Shown here: positions 24,201-35,543 of the stretch, in pieces
Position numbering within the stretch: position 1 is the first letter of the stretch
How the letters are laid out: each line of letters begins with the position of its first letter
Source of the DNA: Brachyhypopomus gauderio
Lineage: Eukaryota > Chordata > Actinopteri > Gymnotiformes > Hypopomidae
Assembly (NCBI RefSeq): GCF_052324685.1
Contig: NC_135218.1
Coordinates: 20,582,197 to 20,646,196 of the forward strand
DNA: 64,000 nt
Direction: 5' to 3'
Position numbers and translations under genes: made by a program
The notes under the pieces: generated by a model
The model's database searches: none
What the model was told of the DNA's origin: nothing
What the model saw: the letters and a program-made list of their open reading frames with translations, nothing else

Positions 24201-24924
24201 CAACCCAGCAGAGAACATAAATAATGTTAATAAGTATTTTTGTAATACTTAAAAGTTAAATACTACAATGTTAATTTAGTTGCGCCAAAGCAAGTTGGTG
24301 AACACAAATTTATTTTTTTTTGGTAACTGGTTTTGATTTTCTTCTTCTTCTTCGTTTTATTTGTATAAATCACAAGAAAATGTTGAATAATTACATTCCA
24401 CCAAAACGTCAAATGTGATGTGGAAACATGCGGAAGGGACTGGGAACCCACACACACACACACACACTCAATACCAATCATACCCAACTCAAACGTTCAT
24501 AATTACTTCTCCACACGCACCACCACACAGGTTTCCATTCACACCGTCTGTAATCACACACCATCACCCTGTCCTCCCTCACGCACCTTAGCATCTGGCT
24601 TGTCCTTATCTGCGAGACGTCCCAGTTCATCTGGTCCCAGACTAAACAGCTCCTCTGTGGACACACAACCGTGTTGGTTAAAGCAGCAGAACAATGCGAA
24701 TATCTGCGTGGTGCGGAGACGTCCTCACCCCTGAACTCCGGGGTGAGCAGCAGGGTCTGCAGCAGCGAGTTCAGGTAGCAGGTTCCTCCCTGGTTCTTGA
24801 GTCCGCTCAGCTTGACGTTCCCTCTTGGTGGCGGAGGCTCGGTGTCTTTACCTTTAACGAAGTTACCTCCGGGTGTGGTGGAGGACAGTCCGTCGTCGTC
24901 CTCTTCGAACAGATCCCCGAACAT
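9692..24924 (-). CDS. usp40: Ubiquitin carboxyl-terminal hydrolase 40 (whole gene)
   Basis: I traced 31 coding exons on the minus strand, listed in the three following entries. They sum to 3789 nt, 1262 residues plus stop, with every phase matching, close to the roughly 1235 residues of human USP40. The protein starts MFGDLFEE and ends SINVGVFR, both like the human protein. The USP catalytic domain spans residues about 40-330, with Cys49 in the Cys box ([10 protein letters not shown]) and His304 in the His box (GGHYHVYI). CxxC pairs in TCKEC and CSRC form the zinc-ribbon finger. The remainder holds several ubiquitin-like folds and a Lys-rich run (KRKKKKK) near the C-terminus. Family knowledge: it is a cysteine deubiquitinase, with substrates poorly known. 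Odd points are a GC-AG intron after exon 23 and a splice-site minisatellite in intron 11. The ATG at 24924 is chosen because it gives the human-like start; an in-frame TTG two codons upstream is not used. Confidence 0.95.
10087..10160. repeat. (CA)n microsatellite
   Basis: An almost pure CA run of about 37 copies directly follows the acceptor side of usp40 exon 30. On the transcript it is a TG/UG run ending a few bases before the 3' splice site at 10077, close enough to affect use of that site. Confidence 0.95.
12310..12331. repeat. Poly-G tract
   Basis: About 22 guanines in a row lie in usp40 intron 20, just outside exon 21. Such runs are unstable in copying and in assembly, so the exact length is unreliable. 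Confidence 0.8.
12794..12925 (+). other. Exon-like open segment antisense to usp40 intron 20
   Basis: The segment is preceded by a pyrimidine-containing CAG acceptor and followed by AAAG then GTGAGG, a good donor. It is exactly 132 nt (44 codons), open with phase 1 at both ends, and reads as sensible protein ([27 protein letters not shown]). I do not recognise the family and see no partner exon nearby. It may be a shuffled exon, part of a nested gene, or chance. Confidence 0.3.
14256..14395 (-). repeat. Dispersed teleost repeat tail, copy B
   Basis: This is the reverse complement of the family described at 7650-7832: the TTTATTTATATAATGC end, AAAGCAGTTTTATAAA, then GAGCAAGCCAGAGATGACCG and AAGGAGAAACTCCTTGG. 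It lies in usp40 intron 17. Confidence 0.55.
14920..14960. repeat. (CA)n microsatellite
   Basis: A CA run of about 20 copies abuts the 3' splice site of usp40 exon 17 (exon edge at 14915). Confidence 0.9.
15221..19019 (-). CDS. usp40: usp40 exons 8-16: middle region with ubiquitin-like folds
   Basis: Exons in gene order: 18894-19019, 18639-18746, 18144-18479, 17701-17777, 16599-16770, 16425-16509, 16263-16333, 15590-15957 and 15221-15368. Exon 9 has [20 protein letters not shown] and exon 10 has [10 protein letters not shown], both near-identical to human. Exon 8 is charged and Lys-rich. The 3' end of exon 10 is uncertain: 18144 follows a GTGGGG donor, while a stronger-looking GTGAAG donor would put the end at 18105, also in frame. 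Exon 12 begins at the last of 27 tandem acceptor sites. Exon 15 is glycine-rich and diverges from human. Confidence 0.88.
15961..16052. repeat. GCACACAC short tandem repeat
   Basis: A CA run is interrupted by G at about 8-bp steps, giving a GCACACAC unit repeated in series. It starts 4 bp from the acceptor of usp40 exon 15, so the transcript carries a GU-rich stretch right at the 3' splice site. Confidence 0.9.
16768..17640. repeat. 33-bp minisatellite carrying the exon 12 splice acceptor of usp40
   Basis: A 33-bp unit is repeated about 26 times with few changes. On the minus strand each unit contains a 3' splice site and the first bases of exon 12, as in TTCCGCAG then GGCTGAGTGTGATCG. The last acceptor (exon base 16770) gives the human-like exon 12 start, and the first is at 17626. 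The distance of 856 bp equals 26 units minus 2 bp; one unit near 17133-17164 is 31 bp long. Because 33 is divisible by three and the unit lacks stops in two frames on each strand, long artificial open frames cross it. It occupies nearly all of intron 11 (16771-17700). Confidence 0.93.
19660..19765. repeat. 12-bp minisatellite in usp40 intron 7
   Basis: About nine tandem copies of a unit like CTCCACTGGTCT, with the first copies reading CTCTACTGGTCT. It lies between usp40 exons 8 and 7. It is divisible by three, so it too leaves an open frame, but nothing suggests it is coding. Confidence 0.9.
20095..24924 (-). CDS. usp40: usp40 exons 1-7: catalytic domain
   Basis: Exons in gene order: 24729-24924, 24587-24654, 21397-21510, 20938-21102, 20700-20846, 20381-20524 and 20095-20223. 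Exon 1 carries the Cys box (Cys49). Exon 4 carries [16 protein letters not shown] and the first CxxC. Exon 5 carries the second CxxC (CSRC). Exon 6 carries [13 protein letters not shown], a typical USP strand. Exon 7 carries the His box with His304. Exons 3-7 are all multiples of three with phase 0 junctions. Intron 2 is the largest at about 3.1 kb and is filled with dispersed repeats. Confidence 0.93.
21244..21280. repeat. (CA)n microsatellite
   Basis: A pure CA run of about 18 copies lies in usp40 intron 3, between exons 3 and 4. Confidence 0.9.
22560..22748 (+). repeat. Dispersed teleost repeat tail, copy C
   Basis: It contains GAGGATGGGTTCCCCC, CTGCTCATTAGGGATCTG, GTAAAGCTGCTTTGTGACAA and the ATATAAATGAATTTGACTGA end. 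It is the best-kept of the three copies in this window and lies in usp40 intron 2. Confidence 0.6.
23383..23735. repeat. Unclassified MITE-like repeat rich in TACG/AGTA motifs
   Basis: The segment begins CTCAATCCCAAACGGTATAC and repeats AGTACG and TACGTCA motifs, with an internal near-palindrome around TACGTCATATAAATATGACGT. This style is typical of small non-autonomous DNA transposons of fish. I could not fix both ends or a target duplication. Confidence 0.4.
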
Positions 24925-26374
24925 GGCCAACGTGCTGCTTACCTTTTCGGTGCCCCGCGGTTCTTTGGTGAGTTTCGTTTTCAGGGAAAAAAAGGTTTGG
25001 CTCTTGCTATCTCATCTTGGTCTTACCGAGCTCACGATTAACAGTAGTTGGACTCACCCTCAAATAAGCTGATTTTACTGGGCTAAACATCGTTAGCGGG
25101 GAAACTAGTAGAACAAAGTTTTCCTGTCCAAGTTCAGTGCGCTGAATGAACTACTGCGAGCGCAGGTCGCTCACCGCCCTTACAACCAAACGCAGAAATC
25201 GGAAAAGTGCTTCCATATTGAGCGATTGATTTGAAAACATTGTGTATTAAATGTTGTCAACAGCTAATTTGGGTTCACTGTGTTACACCACCACCGTATT
25301 AGCACCAGCGATCGACAACAACATGTAATTTTCAATTGTCTGCATCAATAAATGATAAGAAACTAAATCTGAGTAGGAAATCATTGCTCTTCAGAGCGCA
25401 GCCATGTTTTTCTCCTACTGAAAGAAACAATACTGCAATGCATTGTGGTACTTGTAGTTTTCACGGTAGTGCACTTCCATGCTGCCACATGTTCGCGATA
25501 TTTCATTCGTGCTGATTGGCACGTAGGGTACAGCGGAGGGAAACGCCCCCCTCATGGAATAATTACATTCTATCGCAAAGGAAAGGTACATAAAGGTGAC
25601 ACACGCACGCACTCACAGTTCATAAGCAAATAAAATTTAATAGGAAATAAGAATTGTTTTGTAGTTTTTGTTATTTGGTTGAAAACTCATTACTTGTAAT
25701 AGTTACAGGTGGAGATAAAATTGCTCTGATGTACACAACTTGTTACTTGTAAACAAGTAATTTTCTATGAACATATCTTTTATTATAATCAAATATGTTA
25801 AGTTAAAAATGTCTTGCACTGGATGGTTAACATGGTGCTTTTGTAGATGAAAAACTGAATTGTCACAATTCCTATTTACAGAAAACATCTGTCGTGTGTG
25901 TGTGTGTGGAGAGAGAGAGGTATACAAATTGTTGTGAAGCACACAAATACAAGGTACAATTTTTCCAATTGTACTGAGAAACAGGATGTTTTGAGGGTCA
26001 AAAAAGATGGTTAAAAAGCCATGATGTCTGAATCAAGCCTAAAATCTTTGCAGAGTACTGTACCTGTATGTGTGTGTGTACACTCAGTAAATATATAAAG
26101 GTAGATGTATATATAGACAATTCCTATATATCTCTGATGTGTTTCACTAAATGGTTGTTGTGGCTCACTGAGGAGTATGTTGTAAATAGGGGGGAGCTTG
26201 GTCCCTATTGCAGTCACACTGTTGGCGTGCCAGGATTGCAATTGATTTCAACACAAGCAGTGCGCTCTCGGGAAGTGGCGCCATCTGGTGGGCGTCCTTC
26301 AAGCTCCCCGTTCTTCCTCAGCGTGTCAGGCTGCCTCTTTCTGGTCCAGTATTATGCACGTGGGCTGATCTCCC
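24925..26374. other. usp40 promoter region and usp40-tspear spacer
   Basis: The usp40 promoter should lie just right of 24924. The sequence near 25130-25210 is relatively CpG-rich and has no clear TATA box. Further right, to 26374, is AT-rich spacer plus the 3' UTR of tspear, with a short GT run at 25895-25910. No further gene is seen. Confidence 0.45.
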
Positions 26375-29300
26375 TTAGTGAGTCCGCAGTTTGAACACTT
26401 TGGACAGGGAAGTTTTAGCACTGGAATACATGAGGTATGAGCCCTCAGCGCAGGTGAAAAACTCCCAGTCACTGCAGCCGATGGTGGGCAGCCGGTGTAC
26501 AGGAACGAAACCCTCATAGCCCTGCCACCTGGCCAAGGTACACAGTCCGTTAGTGCAGACATGACCAATCACTACGTCTCCTCTTATAAAACCAAAGATT
26601 AGCATAAATCCACACACATGTTGACCTGATGATGGTACCAGTAGTTTATGTTCAGAAGATATGTTGCTGACTATAATCATGTAATTTAATCAACAGTTTT
26701 GATTAATAGGTCACTTTTGTTTTCACCTGTAAATGACACTATTCAGAGAGTAGGATGACCCATCATAGGAGTTGGCTACTACCAGGAAGTGATCCTCTCC
26801 CAGGGTAAAGAACTCCCAGTCCACTGCACTAAGACAGAAAGACATTCACAAACCGTGTTACAGTCCCAAACAGATTTCTCCTAAACCCCAACACTGTGTG
26901 CTCACCTGTATGTGAGGATGTCCTGGAACTTCAAGAACATCTTGGTGCTCGTGTCAAGCTCATAAATGGTGGAGTTTATGGCATAGAGACTCTGCCCATG
27001 GCTATACAGCATGTGGCCATTTGCAACTGCCAAAAAAACTCTGCTTCCAATCTGAAACATCTCCCAGTCTGTTGCTCCACATGTCTGGACAAACAGAGAA
27101 AAATCGTTGCTTCCAGCAGTCTGTAGTTTTCTGAGACTTTCACTGAGAATTCAAGCGCCTGGATTCTGAATGGTTCAGTCTTCTGCCTATGCCTTTTTTT
27201 TTTAACTGTACCATTGGTGAAAGGCTCTGAGCACTCTCAGTTACAGTGTGTCTGCATGTTCCAGTTTCAGTGGAGTTGCACAGTCAGTGGAGCAAATGTG
27301 AAAAAAAAACCTTTGGAGAACATAAAAATATGTGTACATGTTGATAAATGTTGACTGATCATCATATGTAATGACTCCCAGTGAGTGATTATAAACCCAA
27401 TGCTCAATCCCAAACCCTGGAGAACAGAGCCTCACCCTTGAACACCTACAAGATGAACATCCTTGAGATAAACTTCCAAAGATTTTGTTTATGTTGCTGC
27501 ACTGAAACTCAATGTTGGTGTAAACATTTTCTTGAAAAGGTATGATTCCATTTCTCAGAGATGCAGTAGATTAAGGTGATTTTAATAGATTTTAATAGTC
27601 AAAAAAATATGTTTCATTGTTTTATTATTTTACCAGTTTAGTCTGAGCTAAGTTCTAAAAATCAATACCATGAAATTAAATAATTGGATAAATATTCCTA
27701 AACCAAATAGTATAATGTGATCTGACAATCTTTAACACTGCTAAATCTAAAACCCATCGTAGCCACTCATCTCTCTGTTAAACCACACAGAACGTGGGTT
27801 AAGAACACTTTGGCAACATAAAACCCATCTTGTGGTCATGGTGGGGGTCCTGATTCTTTTCACTTGAAGGTGCTCTCACCCACATTCTAACACACCACAC
27901 ATCAGAATGATGGATTACTTTGATTTTATGAGTTGCTTAGATCTCCTGCTTATAATTACAGGCTATATGGATTCAGCAGCCTTATCTAAATGTTCAGTGT
28001 TAAAGGAGTTCTCCAGTTCTCTTCCTGGGCAGCACAGGACACCTGCGTAATGGGGGAATTTCCCCAACACCTGACCACAGCCCCCCCTCCAGCAACAGAA
28101 TGGAAAATACCTTCTACTACCTCCTCTCTTTACTTCACATCTATATAGATGTATATATAGGTAATCTATATAGTGCAAATATATAGTGCAAAAGTTTGGG
28201 GACCCAAAAGTTCTGGTAGTACTTTCTATTGGTCATAATTTGTTGCTGTGAATAGTAAAGTGGGTAAAAGATTTCAAAAAGGCATAAAAAGTTAAATAAG
28301 ACATTTATATAATATTTTAGAAAGATTATTTCAGTCTTGCAGTTTCAAAACAAAAACAAAATAGTGTCTGAAGGTAAATATTGGGCACACTACATCGTCA
28401 GTCCTTACTAACACAACCTTTGGGAAGTATCTCAGCATGTAAACACTTTTTGTAACCAGTTAAGAGTCTCAATTATTGTTTCTGGGATTTTAGGCCATCT
28501 TGCATATACTGTTCTTTTGAGTTGTATCCACAGATTTTCAATTATGGTTAAGTTGGGGGACTGAGAGCCATGGCAAAACCTTCAGCTAGTGACTCTTGAA
28601 GTAGTTCATTGTGGGTTTTGTGGTGTGTTTAAGATCATTATTCTGTTGTAGACGCCACCCTCCTCCCACCCACCCCCTCTCACCAGCGGTGTGATATGGT
28701 TCCAGAATTTGCTCGTATTTAATTGAATCCATTTTCCCTCTAACTGTAAAGTGTTCTCATGCCTCTGGCTGCAACAAACCCAAAGCATAATCAATCCAAC
28801 TCCAATGTGCTTAACATTTCGTGAACTTCTGCACTCTTTTCTTCAAACCCACTTATGATCATTGCAGCAAGAAAATTATATTTTAGTCTCATCAGTCCAC
28901 ATGACTTATTTCCAAAATACATCAGGCTTTAAATGTTCCTTTGCAAACTTTTGACACTGAATTTTGTTCTACTCTGATGACTCCAGTTCACCACCATTCT
29001 GTGCTAAATCTTCCTGAGCGTCTTTTGCAATCAAAAATGGGGTTTAATCGACCTTTCTAGCAATCCTACTAACAGTTCTCTCAAAATGTTCTTGGTCTTC
29101 CAGACCTCAGCCTGACCTCCACTGCCATTCTTTAATTACAGCCTTGTCCTGTTTTCTGGGCACCAGTTATCTTAATGTTCAGAGTGTAAGACGGCTGCTT
29201 AGAGGAACACTTGGCTGCTGACTGATGGGACAAGAGTATTTATAATATTTATAAAGCTTTGAATTTTGCATCACATGGCCTTTCCCAGTGATGACTGTGA

Positions 29301-32300
29301 ACCAGTTATAGCCCTAACAATCTAATTAAGTAGACTGTTAGTAAAAGGTCTTTGTTACTAGTTTGTAAAAGGTCTTTGTTGTCTGACCTTTGTTATCTGA
29401 GAGCTCAAATCTCTTGGGGTGCAACATTTGCATGGTTCTCCTTTACTTTCTGTCAGTCTAAAATTGTACAAAACAAAAATAATATGCTAATTTTGCTTGT
29501 TTCATCATTAATTTTATGCCTCTTGGACATCAGTTAATCTTCTTCTCCCAGTATCAGAGAATTTGACCAGCCACTGTAGCAATGATATTGTATTACCCTA
29601 CCATGGTGCATTTGTCCTTCAGAAGCTGTGAAGTTAACAATATGAGGATAGTGAATACCTGAGCAAAATCCATATCTCACCCTGATGGTCTGGAAAGGCT
29701 GGAAAGCCCCTCCGATCCAGACATAGATGGAGGAGTCAATGTAGGTGGAGGACCCATCAAATGCATTGGCCACTGCAAGGAAATGGTAGGTGCCCACAGT
29801 GAAGAACTCCCAGTCATATGCTCCCAATGTGGGGAGAGTCTGGTTCACCTCAAAAACACTGGTGCCAGGGTTCCACTTGTAGATTACACTGTCAATGTTG
29901 TGATTGCCATTCTCTATGTGAGAAGAAGCACAAAGTTCAGAAGGTTAAGACAGATAAGAAGGTTACATTATCAGTCATGGCCTTGCCATTTTTCCATTGA
30001 TACATGATTGACATTGCACAAAACGAGATGTTACCTGTCCTGTGATTAGCCACAGCAAGGAAAGTATCGTTGTTGATGTGAAAGGCCTCCCAGTCCCGTG
30101 CACTGTGTGTGTTTAGAGTCTGATAGTGTACAAATTTCCTCTTTCTCACACTCCACTTGTAGATCACTGACTGCTCTTGCTGTCCGGCAGGGGGGTGCAT
30201 GGCGTTTGACACAGCTAGGAACACCTACCACAGCAAAAACACAGAGACTAATATAGAAATACAAACCAGCCAGATTTATGTATCATGCATCAGTTTAGAC
30301 CAATATGGAAACTGAAAGATCGCAAACTAAGTCTTGTTACTTCAAACAATCCAAATATAAATTTACAAAATGATGGAAATCATTAACCCTTTCGCATCCA
30401 CATACGTGGTGCACATATTCTGTTATAATCTATTCAATCTGCTGTCACTCAATTATTGTGAAGAATAGAGGAATAAGTTATAAATTAATTAAGGGTTTAT
30501 ACAGTAAGTTTCTTACATGCGGTGAGTACAGCTTCATCCAACAAATCCTTTATCACTCTGCCTCATGGCAGCTCACCTGTTTTCCAATGGTGACATGTCT
30601 CCAGCTGTGAGCTGTGAGCATGCTGAGGTTCTGATACAGCCGGAAGGACCCATTATTCCAGTGGTACAGGGCTGAGCCAGGTGTGGGAGCCCGGTGAGCC
30701 ATAGCAGCGAACAAACCAGCACCAGGGATCCGGAAGAGCTCTATGTCCAATGTCTCAGAGCTGGTGTGCAAGTCCTGGTGGTCATCCACATAGTCCAGCC
30801 TCTCCTTCTCTGGAAAAGAAATACACATTTGAGATAAAGCTAGATTGTCTTCGTGTAATGGACCATCGCATAATGAAAAGTGTTAACAAAATATAGTTCT
30901 ATTTTGGTGTGTCTTAAAGTATTTTCATTGGACAGTCCCAAGAGATAGTTTGTTTGGGGTTAAGTGCCTCATGTGTACAGTCACCACTGTGAACATAATG
31001 TTGATAGTTTAATGTTGATGTTAAAGATTCATGCAGGACACTGACCCTGTAGCATAGGGAGCCAGTGAACTCCGTCACAGAGGAACAGGCCTTTCTTCTG
31101 TGTATCCAACCACAGCTGGCCCTGCTCCATCTTCGAACAAACATGCGTGGAGCCCAGCATCACCCGCACCTCTGCCTCTACCAGCCGAACGGAGAGAAAC
31201 TCATCACACACAATCCAAATCTCCTTCTGTTCACAAAGATGGACGTGTTACCCACACTCATAAACTGTGGGGTCACAAGTCTTACCTGCTTGAGTGTGAC
31301 AATGAGTAATTATTCCAGTACTACTTACGAGATCTGGATGGCTGTTAACATGAGCTCATTTGAAACAACATAGAGAAAAACAAATCATTAATAGCAAAAG
31401 CTAACAGCTGCCAGAGTAAATGTCTTTGTGTGTTTCCCTCTTCCATCATTAGCCGCTGCACAAATCCCAAGATCTGTGGTGATACTCTACAACAAAGCCA
31501 AGTCAGCTGTTTGCTTTGGGATTACATGGAAAACAGTCTCCAATCAAAATGTCATCAGCATTTTTTCTTCAATGACTTTAGGAATTATCTCACTGACAAG
31601 GCATTTAGATGATCGTGCAAACTGATGTTAAACATTAGTTGAAGCATCAAAAGAATGCCTTCAGTCATAATCAACAAATACGATTAACAACATACTGAAA
31701 TAGAACAAATAACATTAACCTCTCTTAACTCACATTAAATCAGCCTTTGTTCTGAAATTACTGAGACCCTACAGCTTGAAAGCAGCTCAATAAGAGAACT
31801 GATTACCATATGGGGGGTGATGAACTACACGTTTGATTGGGAGGTCTAATAAAGCTGGAGGGACAGCGAGTTCAGCCAATGAGGGCTTGGAAGCGTGACA
31901 AGCATGCAATGCAGCGTCGGACCCAGGCAGTAGAGTCAGCTGCCGTAAGAGACCCTGCAAAGAGAGGAGCAGTCTCAGTGCTATGAAACCTTTGAGAGAA
32001 TGACAGAGCACTGCATGTGATTGGTGACAGAAAAGAGGTGAACTGACAGAAAAGAGGCCTTTCCATCTCCTGCGACTCCCCACATGAACCCAGGAGCTCT
32101 TAGTAGTGAGGTTACTAGGAAATGGCCTCCTTTGTACTCTGAAAGCACAACAAACAAAAGCTATTGACCATTTAACACACTTTTCACTAATTAAGTCAAC
32201 TCAATGGTCCCTAAAAGGTTCATTCAAGACTAACCATCTATCATCCAACTATTCAAAAAAGGCCCAAACCCATTAAACTGAGAATAAAATCTGATTTACA

Positions 32301-34289
32301 CTCACCGGCTTCTTTATTAGGTACACCTTGCTAGTACCGGTTGGGCCCGCTTTTGCCTTAAGAACTGCCTTAATCCTTCGTGGCATAGATTCAACAAGGT
32401 ACTGGAAACATTCTTCAGAGAGTCTGGTCCATATCGACATGAGAGCATCACGCAGTTGCTACAGATTTGTCAGCAGCACATCCATGATGTGAATCTCCCG
32501 TTCCACCACATCCCAAAGGTGCTCTATTGGATTTAGATCTGGTAACTGTTGAGGCCATTCGAGTACAGTGAACTCATTGTTGTGTTCAAGAAACCAGTCT
32601 GAGATGATTCGGGCTTTATGACATGGTGCGTTATCCTGCTGGAAGTAGCCATCAGAAGATGGGTACACTGTGGTCATAAAGGGATGGACATGGTCAGCAA
32701 CAATACTCAGGTAGTCTGTGGCATTGACATGATACTCAAGGAAAATATTCCCCACACCATTGCAGCTCCACCACCAGCTTGAACTGTTGATACAAGGCAG
32801 GATGGATCCATGCTTTCATGTTTTTGACGCCAAATTCTGACCATACCATCCGAATGTCGCAGCAGAAATCGAGATTCATGAGACCAGGCAACATTTTTCC
32901 AGTCCCCTATTGTCCAATTTTGGTGAGCCTGTACGAATTGTAGCCTCAGTTTCCTGTTCTTAGCTGACAGGAGTGGCACCCAGTGTGGTCTTCTGCTGCT
33001 GTAGCCCATCCACCTCAAGGTTCGACATGTTGTGCATTCAGAGATGCTCTTCTGCATGCCTTGGTTGTAACAACTGGTTATTTGAGTTACTGTTGCCATT
33101 CTATCAGCTCAAACCAGTCTGGCCATTCTCCTCTGACCTCTGGCATCAACAAGGCATTTGCGCCCACAGAACTGGCGATCACTGGATATTTTCTTTTTTG
33201 GACCATTCTCTGTAAACCCTAGAGATGGTAGTGTGTGAAAATTCCAGTATATCAGCAGTTTCTGAAATACTCATGGCACCAACCATGTTCAAATACATTA
33301 AATCACCTTTCTTCCCCATTCTAATGCTCGGTTTGAACTGCAGCAGATCGTCTTGGCCATGTCTACATGCCTAAATGCATTGAGTTGCTGTGTGATTGGC
33401 TGATTCGACATTTGTGTTAATGATCAGGTGTACCTAATAAAGTGTCCCGTGAGTGTACTACTCTGACAAGTTTCAACTCAAGTTAATGACATTTTTGCCC
33501 TCCAATAATAATGCTATCTAAATTCAAACCCACTTGACACTGTTTTGAGCCGATGCACATACAGCTTGAGTGGGATTCCGCAGTCGATCGTCAGGGTGGC
33601 GTGATGGCCAGACACAGACAGCACCAGGCTGTGCCAGTGCCCGTCGGCCAGCCGAACTCCCCTGAAGGTGAGCCGCTGGTGGGCATGCGGCGCTCCAACC
33701 AGAAGCTGCAGTCGATCTGCAGAGACCCGCAGAGCCAGCAGTAGGTAACCCTCCTCCCGCAACACAGAGAACACATACTCACTCACCTGGAACAAAGACA
33801 GAGAAGTAGCCTTCACTCACCGGACTCAGATCGAGCACCGTACACTGAAACACAGGGGCGGAGCATCATAAGCAGATAGTACCCAGCACAACAAGCATGG
33901 AGAAGTCTGGGGTAAGAGCACTGGTACCTGCTGGGTACTGTGTGTGGGTACCTGCTGGGTACTGTGTGTGGGCACTTGCTGGGTCCTGTGCTTGGTCAGT
34001 GTGGCTGTACTTGCAGGGTGATGTTTGTGGTGCTCTGTGTGGTAGCGGAGGGGTTCTCGCAGGGTGTTATGTTGGGTTTGTACCTGCAGCATGCGTGGAA
34101 GCTTTAGCGTCACCATGATGGAGACCTCAGCAGGGAAGGTGGAGCAATTGATGAAGAGCTCAGAGGCTGGGAAACTGAGGGCTGGGGAGGGACTAGAGAA
34201 CCGCACCGCCTGCACGTCCCCGTCCTGCACACCCTCCAGGGCAGCTCCACCATGTGACAGCACTTGAGACAACAGATCAAGAGGAAGAT

Positions 34290-34339
<50 letters not shown>

Positions 34340-35543
34340 TAATGAATTAATTAATTAATTAATTAATTAATTAAGTAAACTGTAAATAATAGGGATGGGG
34401 CCAAGTTCAAATACAGCGTAGAAGCACAAATAACTGGTGTAATGGTGCGGAGCTTGTTTGACTGGGACATTATTAGGCAAGCGTTCGCCTGTTAGCCATG
34501 TAATTTAGTCTATATTGTTGGCAGTTTAGAAGTTGATTGTTAGAACTTTATCTACACTTGGCAAGGATTTAGATATTTGCATAGCCTCTAGAGCCATTCT
34601 CTCTCTATTTTTTACCTCAGTGTATTGAAGAACGCTTATATTAACACTTTTAATATCCTTCTGTAATAAAATCAAAAACAGGATTGTTGCCATGCTCAGA
34701 TGACTTAGAGCTAGAAAGAAAATTGTAATCTAAATACAACTAGATGAAAATTCAGTACTTAACTTTTCAGACAAGCACATGCTTCAGTCAGTTGTGACTT
34801 TCAGTCTGCTGTTCAGCACCACTGATAGCAGTTTGTCCCACTGCAACAGGTCGCTTGTGTTTAAATGTAGTTGACTGCTTCTTAATATGCATATTCTGAT
34901 CATTATATATGTGTGTACATTTCAGCTGCCAAGATCAAAATGTCCTGCATTTTTACCTACACTGCAAATTAGAATCTTTTATGCAGTTCAAATCATGTGG
35001 GTAATTTTCAGTTCACACAACAGTCAGTCAGTCATTCAACCTGTAAATTCTTAATGTGTCCATGTCACTTACGTGTTTTGTCATGGCAGAGGTATTCTTA
35101 CAATGCATTGACTGGCAAACAGCATGAGCCGTCCTTTTAATGGTGATGAGAAGAATATGAATCTAAGGATTCCCTCATTGTTACAGGTTATGACTCATGC
35201 TTCAACATCCCTTTTCTCTTTCTCCCTCTAACAGGAGATATGATTTATTGACTGGGAATTAATTTTATAAATGTATTTCTGCAAAATGATTAATGAGGCA
35301 TCACGTGTTTAGGAAACCCAAAACATATACAGTGCTGCTGAGGTTTGTACAAATAAGCAGCACAGATTTATTAGCAAGAATATCTTGATAAAGCAGCAAC
35401 CCTGCTTTCAGTTATGAGCTAATAATAAGAGTTAGCTTACCAGTACATGGTTCCCATGGTGCCTCGGTTGCACCTCTGGTCAAGGGCAGCAGAAACAGTG
35501 GAATCAGCCACACTAGCCAGATCACCACCACATGACTCTCCAT
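26375..35543 (-). CDS. tspear: Thrombospondin-type laminin G domain and EAR repeat-containing protein
   Basis: Twelve coding exons in gene order: 35441-35543, 34084-34289, 33563-33786, 32048-32138, 31807-31954, 31046-31177, 30577-30809, 30035-30224, 29681-29913, 26906-27084, 26727-26828 and 26375-26528. They total 1995 nt, 664 residues plus stop, against about 669 in human, with all phases matching. A signal peptide (hydrophobic core [14 protein letters not shown]) leads to WEPCTDLPLD. The laminin-G/TSPN-like domain fills residues about 40-250, with [21 protein letters not shown] as the landmark. About seven EAR repeats follow, each with a DWE.F...FLAVAN-like core. It is secreted or cell-surface. 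Human TSPEAR is linked to deafness and ectodermal (tooth and hair) defects. Exon 6 begins at 31177 because only that acceptor keeps phase and aligns with human. Two introns hold Tc1-like elements. Confidence 0.95.
28186..29575 (-). mobile_element. Tc1/mariner-like transposon copy, degenerate, in tspear intron 9
   Basis: The left end GTGCAAAAGTTTGGGGACCC directly follows a TA target dinucleotide. Read on the minus strand, the body keeps pieces of a familiar teleost Tc1-type transposase: ATTGCTAGAAAGGTCGATTA, CACATTGGAGTTGGATTGAT, and the region around the final catalytic residue. The transposase frame is broken in many places and the right end is worn, fading out near 29575, only about 100 bp from tspear exon 9. 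It is an old, inactive copy. Confidence 0.7.
32299..33455 (-). mobile_element. Tc1-like transposon, full length, with broken transposase, in tspear intron 3
   Basis: The ends are CACTCACCGG...TTTATTAGGTACACC and its inverted partner ending CCCGTGAGTG, flanked by TA on both sides (32297-32298 and 33456-33457). At 1157 bp it is full size for the family. On the minus strand the transposase starts at 33319 ([19 protein letters not shown]), with a helix-turn-helix region. It continues as [19 protein letters not shown] and [15 protein letters not shown], the last two holding D and E/D catalytic positions. A stop near the end of the DNA-binding part and a frame change near 32740 disable it. Intact ends and readable domains suggest moderate age. 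Confidence 0.9.
34293..34335. repeat. (GA)n microsatellite
   Basis: A pure GA run of about 21 copies starts 4 bp beyond tspear exon 2. On the transcript it is a CU run that supplies the polypyrimidine tract of the exon 2 acceptor. Confidence 0.95.
34345..34374. repeat. (AATT)n microsatellite
   Basis: About seven tandem copies of a 4-bp AATT unit lie beside the GA run in tspear intron 1. Confidence 0.9.

Noticed and set aside
25060-25092. An upstream ATG before usp40 that could start a longer protein
   Set aside because: It is out of frame with the conserved MFGDLFEE start at 24924.
31178-31226. Alternative start of tspear exon 6 at 31226, after a CAG
   Set aside because: It would be out of phase with exon 5 and hit stops, while the acceptor at 31177 restores phase and human-like sequence (EAEVRVMLG).
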